Source: DASUZB01 sp036377075
Lineage (GTDB): Bacteria; Actinomycetota; CALGFH01
Length of the DNA: 21,832 bases
Assembly (NCBI GenBank): GCA_036377075.1
Contig: DASUZB010000103.1
Span: forward strand, 1 to 21,832
Direction of reading: 5' to 3'
Below, one piece after another: positions 6,616 through 14,433 of the stretch. Each line of letters opens with the position of its first letter. Position 1 is the first letter of the stretch. The notes under the pieces were generated by a model. It saw only the letters and a list, made by a program, of their open reading frames with translations. It was not told the origin of the DNA and did no database searches. The position numbers and the translations under genes were made by a program.

Positions 6616-7095
6616 TCAGCTCTCGAGGGCCTCGTCGACCAGCTTGACGGCCTTGTCCTCGCCGCAGTGGCAGGCGAGGACCAGCTCGGAGACCAGGATC
6701 TGGCGGGAGCGCTGCAGCATTCGCTTCTCACCGGCCGAGAGGCCCTTCTCGCGATCCCGCACGGTGAGGTCACGAACCACCTCGGCGACCTGGAAGATGT
6801 CACCCGACTGGAGGCGCTCGATGTTGCCCTTGAAGCGCCGGCTCCAGTTGCCCTGGGTGGAGGACTCGCCGGTGCGGAGGATCTCCATCACGCCCTCGAC
6901 GTCCTCGGAGCTGCAGACCTCGCGGATGCCGACCTCCTGACAGCTCTCACGGGGGACCATGAGCGTCAGGTCGCCGTAGGTCAGCTTCAGGACGAGGTAC
7001 TCGCGGGTCTCGCCACCCACCTCGCGGTCTTGCAGGCCTTCGATCGTGGCCGCGCCGTGCTGCGGGTAGATGACGCTGTCCCCGACTTTGAACAT
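6616..7095 (-). CDS. carD: CarD-family RNA polymerase-binding transcription regulator, 159 aa
   Basis: CarD binds the RNA polymerase beta subunit and stabilises open promoter complexes, notably at rRNA promoters; it is essential in mycobacteria. The N-terminal Tudor-like interaction domain runs over residues 1-55 (FKVGDSVIYPQHGAATIEG...LKLTYGDLTLMVP). The helical DNA-binding domain contains the conserved tryptophan, Trp84 in GNWSRRFKGN, equivalent to mycobacterial Trp85. The length matches the family. The ATG at 7095 has AAGGGG at 7105-7110. A promoter upstream and a strong terminator downstream indicate a monocistronic unit, placed as usual before ispD. Confidence 0.97.
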   Translation of the reverse strand: MFKVGDSVIYPQHGAATIEGLQDREVGGETREYLVLKLTYGDLTLMVPRESCQEVGIREVCSSEDVEGVMEILRTGESSTQGNWSRRFKGNIERLQSGDIFQVAEVVRDLTVRDREKGLSAGEKRMLQRSRQILVSELVLACHCGEDKAVKLVDEALES

Positions 7096-7131
7096 ACGTG
7101 GAAACCCCTTCTCGTCGAGACCGACACCGAT

Positions 7132-7161
7132 ATGTTACCACTCGGAAATGTCCCGGAACAA
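7132..7161 (-). promoter_or_regulatory. carD promoter
   Basis: On the minus strand TTGTTC (7156-7161) and TAACAT (7132-7137) are separated by 18 bp, a reasonable housekeeping sigma-factor match. It would place the transcription start about 30 nt before the carD ATG. The surrounding 7096-7223 is the most A/T-rich stretch in this part of the window. Confidence 0.55.
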
Positions 7162-7223
7162 GCGAATCCGCAGGTAGATGGCCTGATTGTTATTGGAATG
7201 AAAAACTCTGCCACCGAATGCGG

Positions 7224-8300
7224 TCAGGGGTAATACTCGACCATCGACGCTTCAGCGAGCCGTCCGAGCCCTTCGCGAACCTGCTTCGCCCGCTCCCGGC
7301 CGACCCCCTCCACCTCCTCCAGGTCGTCCAGCCCGGCGGCCAGGAGCACCTTCAGCGAGCCGAACCGCTCCACCACCCGGTCGATCACCCAGGTGGGCAG
7401 CTGCGGCACCTTGGCGAGCACGCGGTAGCCACGCGGTACCAGGGAGATGTCGAGCGCCTCCGGCTCGCCGACCAGGTCGAGCACCTTGGCCAGCGCGGCC
7501 GCGTCGGCCATCTCCTCCGGGGTGCGGCGGACCAGCTGCTGCAGCACGTCGTCCTGCTGGTGGCCGGGGCGGGGCAGCAGGTAGTCGCGCAGCACCGCCA
7601 GCTTGGCCTCCTCCACGCCCTCGGAGAGCTCGTCGAGCTGCAGGCGCAGCAGGCGGCCGTCGACGCCCAGCTCGGCCACGTAGCGCTCCAGCTCCACGCC
7701 GATGCGGCGCAGCATCTCGGCGCGGGCCAGCACCGCGAGCACGTCCCGCTGGGTGGCGGTGCCCTCCAGCTCGGCGCTGGTGAGCGTGCCGGCGACCTCG
7801 TCGAAGCGGTCGCGGTAGTGCTCGAGGGTCTGCACCGCCTGGTTGCCGCGTGACAGCACGTTGGCGACGTTCTCGAACACGTGGCGCAGCTCACCCAGGT
7901 AGAGGGTGAGGATGTGCATGGACTCCGAGACGGTCACCACCGGCACCTTGGTCTGCCTGGCGACGCGCTCGGCGGTGCGGTGCCTGGTGCCGGTCTCGGC
8001 CGTCTGGATGGCCGGGTCGGGCATCAGGTGGACGTTCGCCCACAGGATTGTCGTGCCCGGCTCGTCGAGGATGATCGCCCCGTCCATCTTGGCCAGCTCG
8101 GACAGCCGCTGGGCGGTGAACGACACGTCGATGCGGAAGCCGCCGGAGAACAGGGCCTGCACCTTCGGCGTGGCGCCGAGCACGACCAGCGCGCCCTTCT
8201 CGGCCCGCAGGACCCGCTCCAGCCCCTCGCGAAGCTGGGTGCCCGGGGCGACCCGCTCCAGCCCCTTGATCAGGCGGTGGTCGAACTGCGCGTGGGTCAC
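7224..8300 (-). CDS. disA: diadenylate cyclase DisA (DNA integrity scanning protein), 358 aa
   Basis: DisA makes c-di-AMP from two ATP as an octamer and scans DNA, with activity falling at branched structures. The diadenylate cyclase domain carries DGA at 73-75 (KMDGAIILDEPGT) and the RHR motif at 106-108 (GTRHRTAERVA), so catalysis should be intact. A helical linker follows. The C-terminal helix-hairpin-helix domain ends the protein (VVERFGSLKVLLAAGLDDLE, then VEGVGRERAKQVREGL). The GTG start at 8300 overlaps the radA stop as GTGA, so it is translationally coupled to RadA, a known partner that modulates DisA. The nearby start sites in the open frame upstream lie inside radA and lack conserved sequence. 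Confidence 0.96.
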   Translation of the reverse strand: MTHAQFDHRLIKGLERVAPGTQLREGLERVLRAEKGALVVLGATPKVQALFSGGFRIDVSFTAQRLSELAKMDGAIILDEPGTTILWANVHLMPDPAIQTAETGTRHRTAERVARQTKVPVVTVSESMHILTLYLGELRHVFENVANVLSRGNQAVQTLEHYRDRFDEVAGTLTSAELEGTATQRDVLAVLARAEMLRRIGVELERYVAELGVDGRLLRLQLDELSEGVEEAKLAVLRDYLLPRPGHQQDDVLQQLVRRTPEEMADAAALAKVLDLVGEPEALDISLVPRGYRVLAKVPQLPTWVIDRVVERFGSLKVLLAAGLDDLEEVEGVGRERAKQVREGLGRLAEASMVEYYP

Positions 8301-9724
8301 CGCCGTCGTCCTGGGAAGGGAACGGTGGTCCCGCCACCGGGCCTGGCGGGCTGCGGCCCACGCTCGGTGGGGGCATGACCGGTCTGGGGAAGTATGGTGG
8401 CCAGCGCGTGGCTGACCGAGTCGACCTCGACGGTCGCGAGCCCGTCGGCGTCCTGGCCGGCCGGGACGAGCGCGCGGCGGAAGCCGAGGCGGCCGGCCTC
8501 GGCCAGGCGGCGCGGCAGCTGTGGCACGGGGCGGACCTCGCCGCCGAGGCCGACCTCGCCGAAGACGACCAGGTCGCTGGGGACCTCCCAGTTGCGCACC
8601 GCGGAGGCGAGGGCGAGGCAGGTGGCCAGGTCGGCGGCGGGCTCGGAGATGCGCACCCCGCCGGCGGTGGCGGCGAACACGTCCTTGCCGCTGAGCGGGA
8701 CGCGGGCGCGCCGCTCCAGCACGGCGACGAGGATGGCGAGCCTGCCCGGGTCGAGTCCCTGGGCGGTGCGCCGCGGCATCGGCGCGTTGGTCTCGACGAC
8801 CAGCGCCTGCACCTCGGTGACCAGGGGACGCCGGCCCTCCAGGCTGACGGTGCAGGCCACCCCGGGGACGCCGGCGTCGCGGGCGGAGAGGAACAGGCGC
8901 GACGGGTCGACCAGCGGCACCAGGCCAGCGTCGGTCATCTCGAAGCAGCCGACCTCGTAGGCGGGGCCGTAGCGGTTCTTGGTGCAGCGCACCAGGCGCA
9001 GCGCGTGGTGCTGGTCGCCCTCGAAGCTGAGCACCACGTCGACCAGGTGCTCGAGGGTCTTCGGGCCGGCGACCGCGCCGTCCTTGGTGACCTGGCCGAC
9101 CAGGAAGGTGGCCACGCCGCGCTCCTTGGCCAGGCGCACGAGCTGGGCGGCGACCTCGCGCACCTGCCCGACGCCGCCGGGCGCGCCGGCCAGCTCGGGG
9201 TCGGCGACGGTCTGCACCGAGTCGACCACCACCACCCTCGGGTCGACCTGGTCGACCAGCGCGCGGACGGCGCCGAGGTCGGTCTCGGCGGCGAGGTAGA
9301 GGTCCTCGTGGAGCGCGCCGAGGCGCTCGGCGCGGAGCCGTACCTGCTCGCGCGACTCCTCGGCGCAGACGTACAGCACGCGACCGTTCTCGGCCATCCC
9401 GGCGAGCACACCGAGCAGCAGGGTGGACTTGCCGATGCCCGGCTCGCCGGCGAGCAGCACCACGCTGCCGGCCACCAGGCCGCCGCCGAGCACCCGGTCG
9501 AGCTCGTCCACCCCGGTGGGGCGGTGCGCGCCGACCTGCGGCGCGATCTCGACGATGCTCACGGCCGGGGTGACCGGCCCGGCGGGACGCGGCGGGCCGG
9601 AGCGGGCGACGACCTCTTCCACCAGGCTGTTCCAGGAGCCGCACGCGGGGCAGCGTCCCACCCAGCGCGGGGACGCTGCCCCGCACTCGCTGCAGGCGTA
9701 GGTGGTACGGATGGTCTTCGCCAC
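8297..9724 (-). CDS. radA: DNA repair protein RadA (Sms), 475 aa
   Basis: RadA is a RecA-like hexameric motor that helps process recombination intermediates by promoting branch migration. The N-terminal zinc finger uses Cys11, Cys14, Cys25 and Cys28. Walker A GEPGIGKST is at 93-101 and Walker B VVVVDSV at about 164-170. The RadA-specific KNRFG motif appears as KNRYG (249-253). The Lon-protease-like C-terminal domain is recognisable from KDVFAATAGGVRISEPAADL and FGEVGLGGEVRPVPQ. A short proline/glycine-rich tail extends past the usual end. The GTG start at 9724 has GGGAG at 9734-9738. It is the first gene of a radA-disA operon and is divergent from the DUF2087 gene 96 bp away. Confidence 0.96.
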   Translation of the reverse strand: MAKTIRTTYACSECGAASPRWVGRCPACGSWNSLVEEVVARSGPPRPAGPVTPAVSIVEIAPQVGAHRPTGVDELDRVLGGGLVAGSVVLLAGEPGIGKSTLLLGVLAGMAENGRVLYVCAEESREQVRLRAERLGALHEDLYLAAETDLGAVRALVDQVDPRVVVVDSVQTVADPELAGAPGGVGQVREVAAQLVRLAKERGVATFLVGQVTKDGAVAGPKTLEHLVDVVLSFEGDQHHALRLVRCTKNRYGPAYEVGCFEMTDAGLVPLVDPSRLFLSARDAGVPGVACTVSLEGRRPLVTEVQALVVETNAPMPRRTAQGLDPGRLAILVAVLERRARVPLSGKDVFAATAGGVRISEPAADLATCLALASAVRNWEVPSDLVVFGEVGLGGEVRPVPQLPRRLAEAGRLGFRRALVPAGQDADGLATVEVDSVSHALATILPQTGHAPTERGPQPARPGGGTTVPFPGRRR

Positions 9725-9820
9725 GAGGAAAGGCTCCCACCGACGTGCCGGTCGGGGCGCCCGTTCGCGACGGCGCGGGAACGCGCCGACCGCACGGCCC
9801 GGTGATACAAAGAGGCTAGC

Positions 9821-10159
9821 ATGCTAGACCAACACGCCGGCGGCGGGGGCGATGCCCACAGGCCCGCCGGGCGGGACCCGGACGAGGTGGTGCTGCAGCG
9901 CTTCCTGGTCAACGGGCGGCTGGTCGCCATCCCGGCCCAGCGGAGCAAGCGCCGGCTGGTCCTCGACCACCTGGCCGGCCTGTTCGAACCGGGCGTGCGC
10001 TACACCGAGGCCGAGGTGAACCAGGCCCTCGCCGGCTACCATCCCGACTACGCGGCGCTGCGCCGCTACCTGGTGGACGAGGAGTTCATGGACCGCTCCG
10101 GCGGGATCTACTGGCGTGCCGGCGGCACCGTCGACGTCGAGGGCCCGCCCGAGGAGTGA
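9821..10159 (+). CDS. DUF2087-domain protein, 112 aa
   Basis: The protein matches the DUF2087 pattern over residues 29-100: LVNGRLVAIPAQRSKRRLVL, then GVRYTEAEVNQALAGYHPDY and AALRRYLVDEEFMDRSGGIYWR. This small winged-helix-like domain is often fused to or encoded near transcription regulators; its biochemical role is not established. The first 28 residues are a Gly/Asp/His-rich lead. The ATG at 9821 is preceded by AGAGG, 5 nt away. It is the only plus-strand gene in the housekeeping part of the window, divergent from radA and converging on the receiver-domain gene with 14 bp between them. Confidence 0.85.
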   Translation: MLDQHAGGGGDAHRPAGRDPDEVVLQRFLVNGRLVAIPAQRSKRRLVLDHLAGLFEPGVRYTEAEVNQALAGYHPDYAALRRYLVDEEFMDRSGGIYWRAGGTVDVEGPPEE

Positions 10160-10173
10160 ATGCCGTCCGGCCC

Positions 10174-10548
10174 TCATCCCACCTTTGCCAGCATGCCGGA
10201 GATCGCCGCGGTCAGCTCGAGGTTGTCGGCCGGCTTCTGGAAGAACGCGTCGGCGCCAGCCGCCAGGGTCCGCTCGGCCAAGGTGGCGTCCCCGGCGGTG
10301 AGCACGATCACCGGGGTGAGGGCGGTCGGAAGGTGGGCGCGCATGCGCTCGAGCACGGCCAGCCCGCCCCCGGCCGGCAGGCCGAGGTCGAGGATGACGA
10401 GGTCGACGCCGTCGTTGCGGGTCATTGCGGTGGCGGCGACCGCGTCGGAGGCCACGTCGACCTCGTAGCCGCTGGCCCGCAACCGCACCCCAAGCCCGAG
10501 GGCCAGGTCCTCGTCGTCATCGACGATCAGAATCTTCCCAGGCAACAC
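10174..10548 (-). CDS. single-domain response regulator (receiver only), 124 aa
   Basis: This is a CheY-like receiver with the acidic pocket at Asp10/Asp11, phosphoacceptor Asp54 (VILDLGLP), Thr84 and Lys105 (FFQKP). There is no output domain, so it must act by protein contact or as a phosphorelay intermediate. The GTG at 10548 has GAGG at 10555-10558. It lies 57 bp downstream of the receiver-histidine kinase gene on the same strand, and the pair probably forms a relay. The final target is not in the window. Confidence 0.92.
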   Translation of the reverse strand: MLPGKILIVDDDEDLALGLGVRLRASGYEVDVASDAVAATAMTRNDGVDLVILDLGLPAGGGLAVLERMRAHLPTALTPVIVLTAGDATLAERTLAAGADAFFQKPADNLELTAAISGMLAKVG

Positions 10549-10605
10549 CGCTCACCTCGCCGTAGGGCCACGTTTCCTGCCAGCCTGATCATCGACCGCT
10601 GCCGG

Positions 10606-11760
10606 TCACCGCTTTACCAGATCACCGGCGCCGACCGGCCTGCCCGCCGGGTCCAGCGGCAGGGTGAACGCGAAGGTCGCGCCCTCGCCCGGGCGGGAGT
10701 CGACCCAGATGCGTCCACCCTGCCTGGCGACCAGCTCGCGGCAGATGTGGAGGCCGAGGCCGAGGCCCTTGCGGCTGGGGCCGGCGTCGTCCTCCACCTG
10801 CCAGAGGCGCTCGAAGATGCGCTCGGCGGCGTCGGCGGGCACGCCGGGCCCGCTGTCGGCCACCTCGACGCGGGCGAAGGAGGGGTCGCCGTCGGCGAGC
10901 GCCGAGACGCGCACCTCGCCGCCCTCGGGGGTGAACTTCAGGGCGTTGTCGAGCAGGTTGCCGAGCACCTGCCCGACCCTGCCCGCGTCGGCCTTGACGG
11001 GGGCGAGGCCGGGCTCGACTTCCGCGCTGAGCCGGATGCCCTTGCCGGCGGCGCGGCCGGCGAAGCCGCCGACGGCGTCCTCGACCAGCGGCGCGAGCTC
11101 GATCCGCTGCACCGTCACGGCCAGCTTGCCCGTCTGCGCGCGGACCGCGTCGAGCAGCTCGGCGACCATCCCCTCGAGCTGGCGGGCGTTGCGCAGGGTG
11201 CGCTGGACGTAGGCCTGCTGCTCGTCGTTGAGCGCGCCGGCCAGGCCGTCGGCGAGGATGTCGAGGAACTGGTGCATGGCCGCCAGCGGGGTGCGCAGCT
11301 CGTGGGAGACGTGGGTGAGGAACTGGTCGCGCAGCCGGATCTGCTCGGACCGGGCGCGTTCCAGCTCGACGCCGATCTGGTGGCGCTCGACGGCGTGGCG
11401 GATCAGGCGGGCCAGCAGGGCACCGTCGACGACGCCCTTGGGGAGGTAGTCCTGCGCGCCGGCCTGCACGGCGCGGACCGCCAGCTCCTCGTCGTCCAGG
11501 CCGGTGAGCACCACCACCGGCACGCCGGGATGCTCGCGCTCGAGCTCGGCCAGGGTGTCGAGCCCCTGGCTGTCCGGCAGGTGCAGGTCGAGCAGGACGA
11601 TGTCGACGCCGCCGTCGCCGAGCGCGGCGAGGGCCTCGTCCAAGCGCTCGACGTGGGTCAGCCGGAAGCGGTGGACGCCGGCGTCCTGCAGGGTCGCCTC
11701 GAGCAGCCGGGCGTCCGACCGGCTGTCCTCCACCAGCAGGATCCTGGTCGGTTCGGGCAT
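10606..11760 (-). CDS. cytoplasmic receiver-histidine kinase, 384 aa
   Basis: The domain order is receiver first (residues 5-125; Asp58 phosphoacceptor in VLLDLHLP, Lys108 in YLPKG). A short coiled linker and HisKA follow, with His153 in VSHELRTPLA. The HATPase_c domain has N box Asn268/Asn272 in GNLLDNALKFTPEGG, G1 DSGPGVP (302-308) and G2 GLGLGLHICREL. No membrane segment or sensor domain is visible, so the kinase is soluble. It is probably controlled through phosphorylation of its own receiver by another kinase. This receiver-kinase order is known from cyanobacterial and myxobacterial relays. The ATG at 11760 lacks a strong ribosome binding site. It lies 42 bp after the MFS gene and 57 bp before the single receiver. 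Confidence 0.92.
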   Translation of the reverse strand: MPEPTRILLVEDSRSDARLLEATLQDAGVHRFRLTHVERLDEALAALGDGGVDIVLLDLHLPDSQGLDTLAELEREHPGVPVVVLTGLDDEELAVRAVQAGAQDYLPKGVVDGALLARLIRHAVERHQIGVELERARSEQIRLRDQFLTHVSHELRTPLAAMHQFLDILADGLAGALNDEQQAYVQRTLRNARQLEGMVAELLDAVRAQTGKLAVTVQRIELAPLVEDAVGGFAGRAAGKGIRLSAEVEPGLAPVKADAGRVGQVLGNLLDNALKFTPEGGEVRVSALADGDPSFARVEVADSGPGVPADAAERIFERLWQVEDDAGPSRKGLGLGLHICRELVARQGGRIWVDSRPGEGATFAFTLPLDPAGRPVGAGDLVKR

Positions 11761-11802
11761 TGCTGAACTACTCGGCCCTGGCCGGGTCCTGCTTGAGCGG
11801 CC

Positions 11803-13392
11803 TCAGCCCTCCGCGCCGACCTTGACCGTGACCCGACGCGGCGGCGGCGCGGAGATGGGGCAGCTGGTGCACGGCTCGTGGTCGCTGCGCTGCTCCGCCG
11901 GGACCTCGCCGGGGCGGCGGATGGTGGCGAAGGCCAGCAGCCCGCCCGCGGCGCACAGGCTCGCCGTGATCAGCATGGCCATGCGGAAGCCGGCGCCGAA
12001 CACCGCCGGCGTGAGCGCGCCGGCGCCAGAGATGCCGGCGGCGACCGGCAGCACGGCGACCGCGAGCAGCCCCGCCACCCGGGCGACGTCGTTGTTGATC
12101 GCGGAGGCCACGCCGGCGTGCTCGGCGCTCGCGGCCGCCAGCACCGTCGAGGTGAGCGGGGCGACGGTCAGCGACAGGCCGAGGGCGAACACCAGGACGC
12201 CGGGCAGGACGTCCACCAGGTAGCTGCCGCCGGCGTCGATCCGGATGAGCAGGGCGAGCCCCGCCGCCGCCAGCAGGGGCCCGAGCGACATCGGCAGGCG
12301 CGGCCCGATGCGCTGGGCGAGCCGGCCGGCGCGCGCCGAGAGCAGCAGCATCACCAAGGTGGTCGGGACCAGCGCGACCCCGGAGGCGAGCGGCGAGTAG
12401 CCGGCGACCCGCTGCAGCTGGATGGGCAGCAGGAAGAAGGACCCGCCGAGCGCGCCGTAGACCACGAAGGTGACCAGGTTGGCGGCGGTGAACTGGCGCG
12501 AGGCGAAGATGTCGAGCGGCAGCATGGGATGCTTCGAGGTCCGCTCGACGGCCACGAAGGCGGCCAGCGCGAGCACCCCGCCGACGCCGGTGGCCAGGAT
12601 CAGCGGGGAGGTCCAGCCGCGGCCGGCACCCTCGGTGAGCGCGTAGGTCACACCGGCCAGGCCGAGGGCCGCCAGCGCCGCCCCGGTGATGTCGAGCTGG
12701 GGCGCGGCGGCGGGGTCGCGACTCTCCGGCACGTGCCGCAGCGTGATCCAGACCACGAGGGCGGCGAGCGGCAGGTTGATCAGGAAGATGAGCCGCCAGC
12801 TGAACGCCTCGACCAGCCAGCCGCCGAGGAACGGCCCGATGGCGGTGGTCACCCCGGCCAGCCCGGACCACGCCCCGATGGCGGTGGAGCGGTCCTCCGG
12901 GTGGAAGCTCGCCTCGATGATCGCCAGGCTCCCCGGCGTGAGCAGCGCCCCGCCGACGCCCTGCAGGGCGCGCGCGGCGACCAGCACGCCCGGGTTGGGG
13001 GCGAGCGCGCACAGCAGCGAGGCGACCGCGAACCAGATCACCCCGACCACGAAGGTGCGCCGGCGGCCGTTGCGGTCGCCGAGCGAGCCGCCGAGCAGCA
13101 GCAGCCCGGCGAGGGTGAGGGTGTAGGCGTTGACGGTCCACTGCAGGCTGGCCAGCCCGGCGTGGAGCTGCCTGCCGATGGTGGGCAGGGCGACGTTGAC
13201 CACGGTGGCGTCGAGGAAGGCGATGCCGGAGCCGAGGATGGTGGCGAGGAGGATCCAGCGGCCCCTGGGAGAGGCGTAGCGCACCATGTCGCCGTCGACG
13301 GCCTCCGCGCGGCCGCCCCCGGCGGCCGCCGGCGCGCTCCCGTCGCCATTGCCAGCCTGGGCCTGCCCTACGTGCTCGCGCTCGTCAGTCAC
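11803..13392 (-). CDS. MFS drug:proton antiporter, DHA2 (EmrB/QacA) type, 529 aa
   Basis: The protein has the length and hydrophobic pattern of a 14-helix DHA2 exporter. Visible motifs are FLDATVVNVALP (about 59-70, the DHA2 helix-1 signature), motif A GGSLGDRNGRRRT (101-113) and the antiporter motif C with GPFLGGW. The substrate is unknown. The first 45 residues are a soluble Gly/Ala/Glu-rich extension. The C-terminal tail has an unusual Cys-x-x-Cys pair (508 and 511) and a proline-rich basic end. I chose the GTG at 13392 for its GAAGGG about 8 nt upstream; an internal ATG at residue 36 is an alternative. It follows mutY by 76 bp and precedes the kinase by 42 bp. Confidence 0.9.
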   Translation of the reverse strand: MTDEREHVGQAQAGNGDGSAPAAAGGGRAEAVDGDMVRYASPRGRWILLATILGSGIAFLDATVVNVALPTIGRQLHAGLASLQWTVNAYTLTLAGLLLLGGSLGDRNGRRRTFVVGVIWFAVASLLCALAPNPGVLVAARALQGVGGALLTPGSLAIIEASFHPEDRSTAIGAWSGLAGVTTAIGPFLGGWLVEAFSWRLIFLINLPLAALVVWITLRHVPESRDPAAAPQLDITGAALAALGLAGVTYALTEGAGRGWTSPLILATGVGGVLALAAFVAVERTSKHPMLPLDIFASRQFTAANLVTFVVYGALGGSFFLLPIQLQRVAGYSPLASGVALVPTTLVMLLLSARAGRLAQRIGPRLPMSLGPLLAAAGLALLIRIDAGGSYLVDVLPGVLVFALGLSLTVAPLTSTVLAAASAEHAGVASAINNDVARVAGLLAVAVLPVAAGISGAGALTPAVFGAGFRMAMLITASLCAAGGLLAFATIRRPGEVPAEQRSDHEPCTSCPISAPPPRRVTVKVGAEG

Positions 13393-13468
13393 CCGCGCCA
13401 CCCTTCGTCGGGTCCCTCTCGATGCCCGGAACAGCCCCCCAGGTAGAGGTATTCCGGCACCGGCCACC

Positions 13469-14404
13469 CTATCCCGGCAGGTGCAGGCGGCCGTCGCGGC
13501 CGCGGTCGACCAGGCCGTCGGCTTCGAGGCGGGCGAGCAGCCCGGCGAACCAGCCGGCGGGCCGGCCGGCGGCGTCCGCCCCGACCTCGGCGGCGAGCGC
13601 GGCCTCGTCGAGCCCGGCCGGCGCGGCCGCCAGGGCGCGCACGACCGCGCCGCGCCAGCGCCGGTCCGAGGTGGCGAACGGCGCGGTGGGCCGCGCCCGC
13701 GGCGGCGGCGCCGCCGGCCCGAGCGCCTTCCAGCGGCAGCGGGCCAGTAGCGGGCAGCCCTGGCAGCGGGGCCGGGGGCGGCAGTGGGTCGCCCCGAGGT
13801 CCATCAGCGCCGAGCTCCACTCCCAGGCGCGGCCGCTCGGGACGGCCGCGTCGGCCAGGCGCTGCCTGGCGGCGGGGCCGAGGCTGGACGGGTCGGCCCC
13901 CGCCAGGGAGCGGGCCAGCACCCTGGCCACGTTCGTGTCGACGGGGGCGACCTGCTGGCCGAAGGCGAAGCAGGCGACCGCGCGGGCGGTGTACGGGCCG
14001 ACGCCGGGCAGGGCAGCCAGCCCGGCGACGTCCGGCGGCCAGCCGCCGCGGCCGACCACCGCCTGGGCGGCGGCGCGCAGGGCGAGCGCGCGGCGGTTGT
14101 AGCCGATCCCCTGCCACACCCGCAGCACCGCCGCCGGGCTCGCCGCGGCCAGCGCCTCGACGGTCGGGAAGGCCGCGAGGAACCGCGGCCAGGCGGCCGC
14201 GGCCCTGGCCGCCTGGGTCTGCTGGGCGAGCATCTCGGCGACCAGGATGCGGTACGGGTCGCGGGTGTGGCGCCAGGGCAGGTCGCGGCCGGCGGCCGCG
14301 AACCAGGCGAGCACCTCGCTCCGGAGCCCGGCGAGCAGCTCGGGCGCGAGCTCGCCGGGGCCCGCCTGGTCCTGGCGCCCCGGCGGTCTGGGCGCTGGCG
14401 GCAT
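13469..14404 (-). CDS. mutY: A/G-specific adenine glycosylase MutY, 311 aa
   Basis: MutY removes adenine mispaired with 8-oxoguanine. The catalytic glutamate is Glu57 (AEMLAQQTQ). The helix-hairpin-helix is LPGVGPYTA (132-140) and the catalytic aspartate Asp156 lies in VDTNVARVLAR. The iron-sulfur cysteines are 208, 214, 217 and 223, so the first gap is five residues where the family normally has six. The C-terminal 80 residues form a winged-helix-like segment rather than the Nudix-like 8-oxoguanine recognition domain of longer MutY proteins. The ATG at 14404 has AGGA upstream. It begins 29 bp after the leuS stop, so it is probably co-transcribed with it. mutY between clpC and radA/disA fits known actinobacterial order. 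Confidence 0.93.
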   Translation of the reverse strand: MPPAPRPPGRQDQAGPGELAPELLAGLRSEVLAWFAAAGRDLPWRHTRDPYRILVAEMLAQQTQAARAAAAWPRFLAAFPTVEALAAASPAAVLRVWQGIGYNRRALALRAAAQAVVGRGGWPPDVAGLAALPGVGPYTARAVACFAFGQQVAPVDTNVARVLARSLAGADPSSLGPAARQRLADAAVPSGRAWEWSSALMDLGATHCRPRPRCQGCPLLARCRWKALGPAAPPPRARPTAPFATSDRRWRGAVVRALAAAPAGLDEAALAAEVGADAAGRPAGWFAGLLARLEADGLVDRGRDGRLHLPG

Positions 14405-14433
14405 GGGCGCATCCTATGCGCCGGGCGTGACGT

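Noticed and set aside
7190..7226. Intrinsic terminator for disA (ACCG-CATT-CGGT followed by TTTTT on the minus strand)
   Set aside because: The stem is only 4 bp, overlaps the stop codon and is separated from the T run by several bases; too weak to call.
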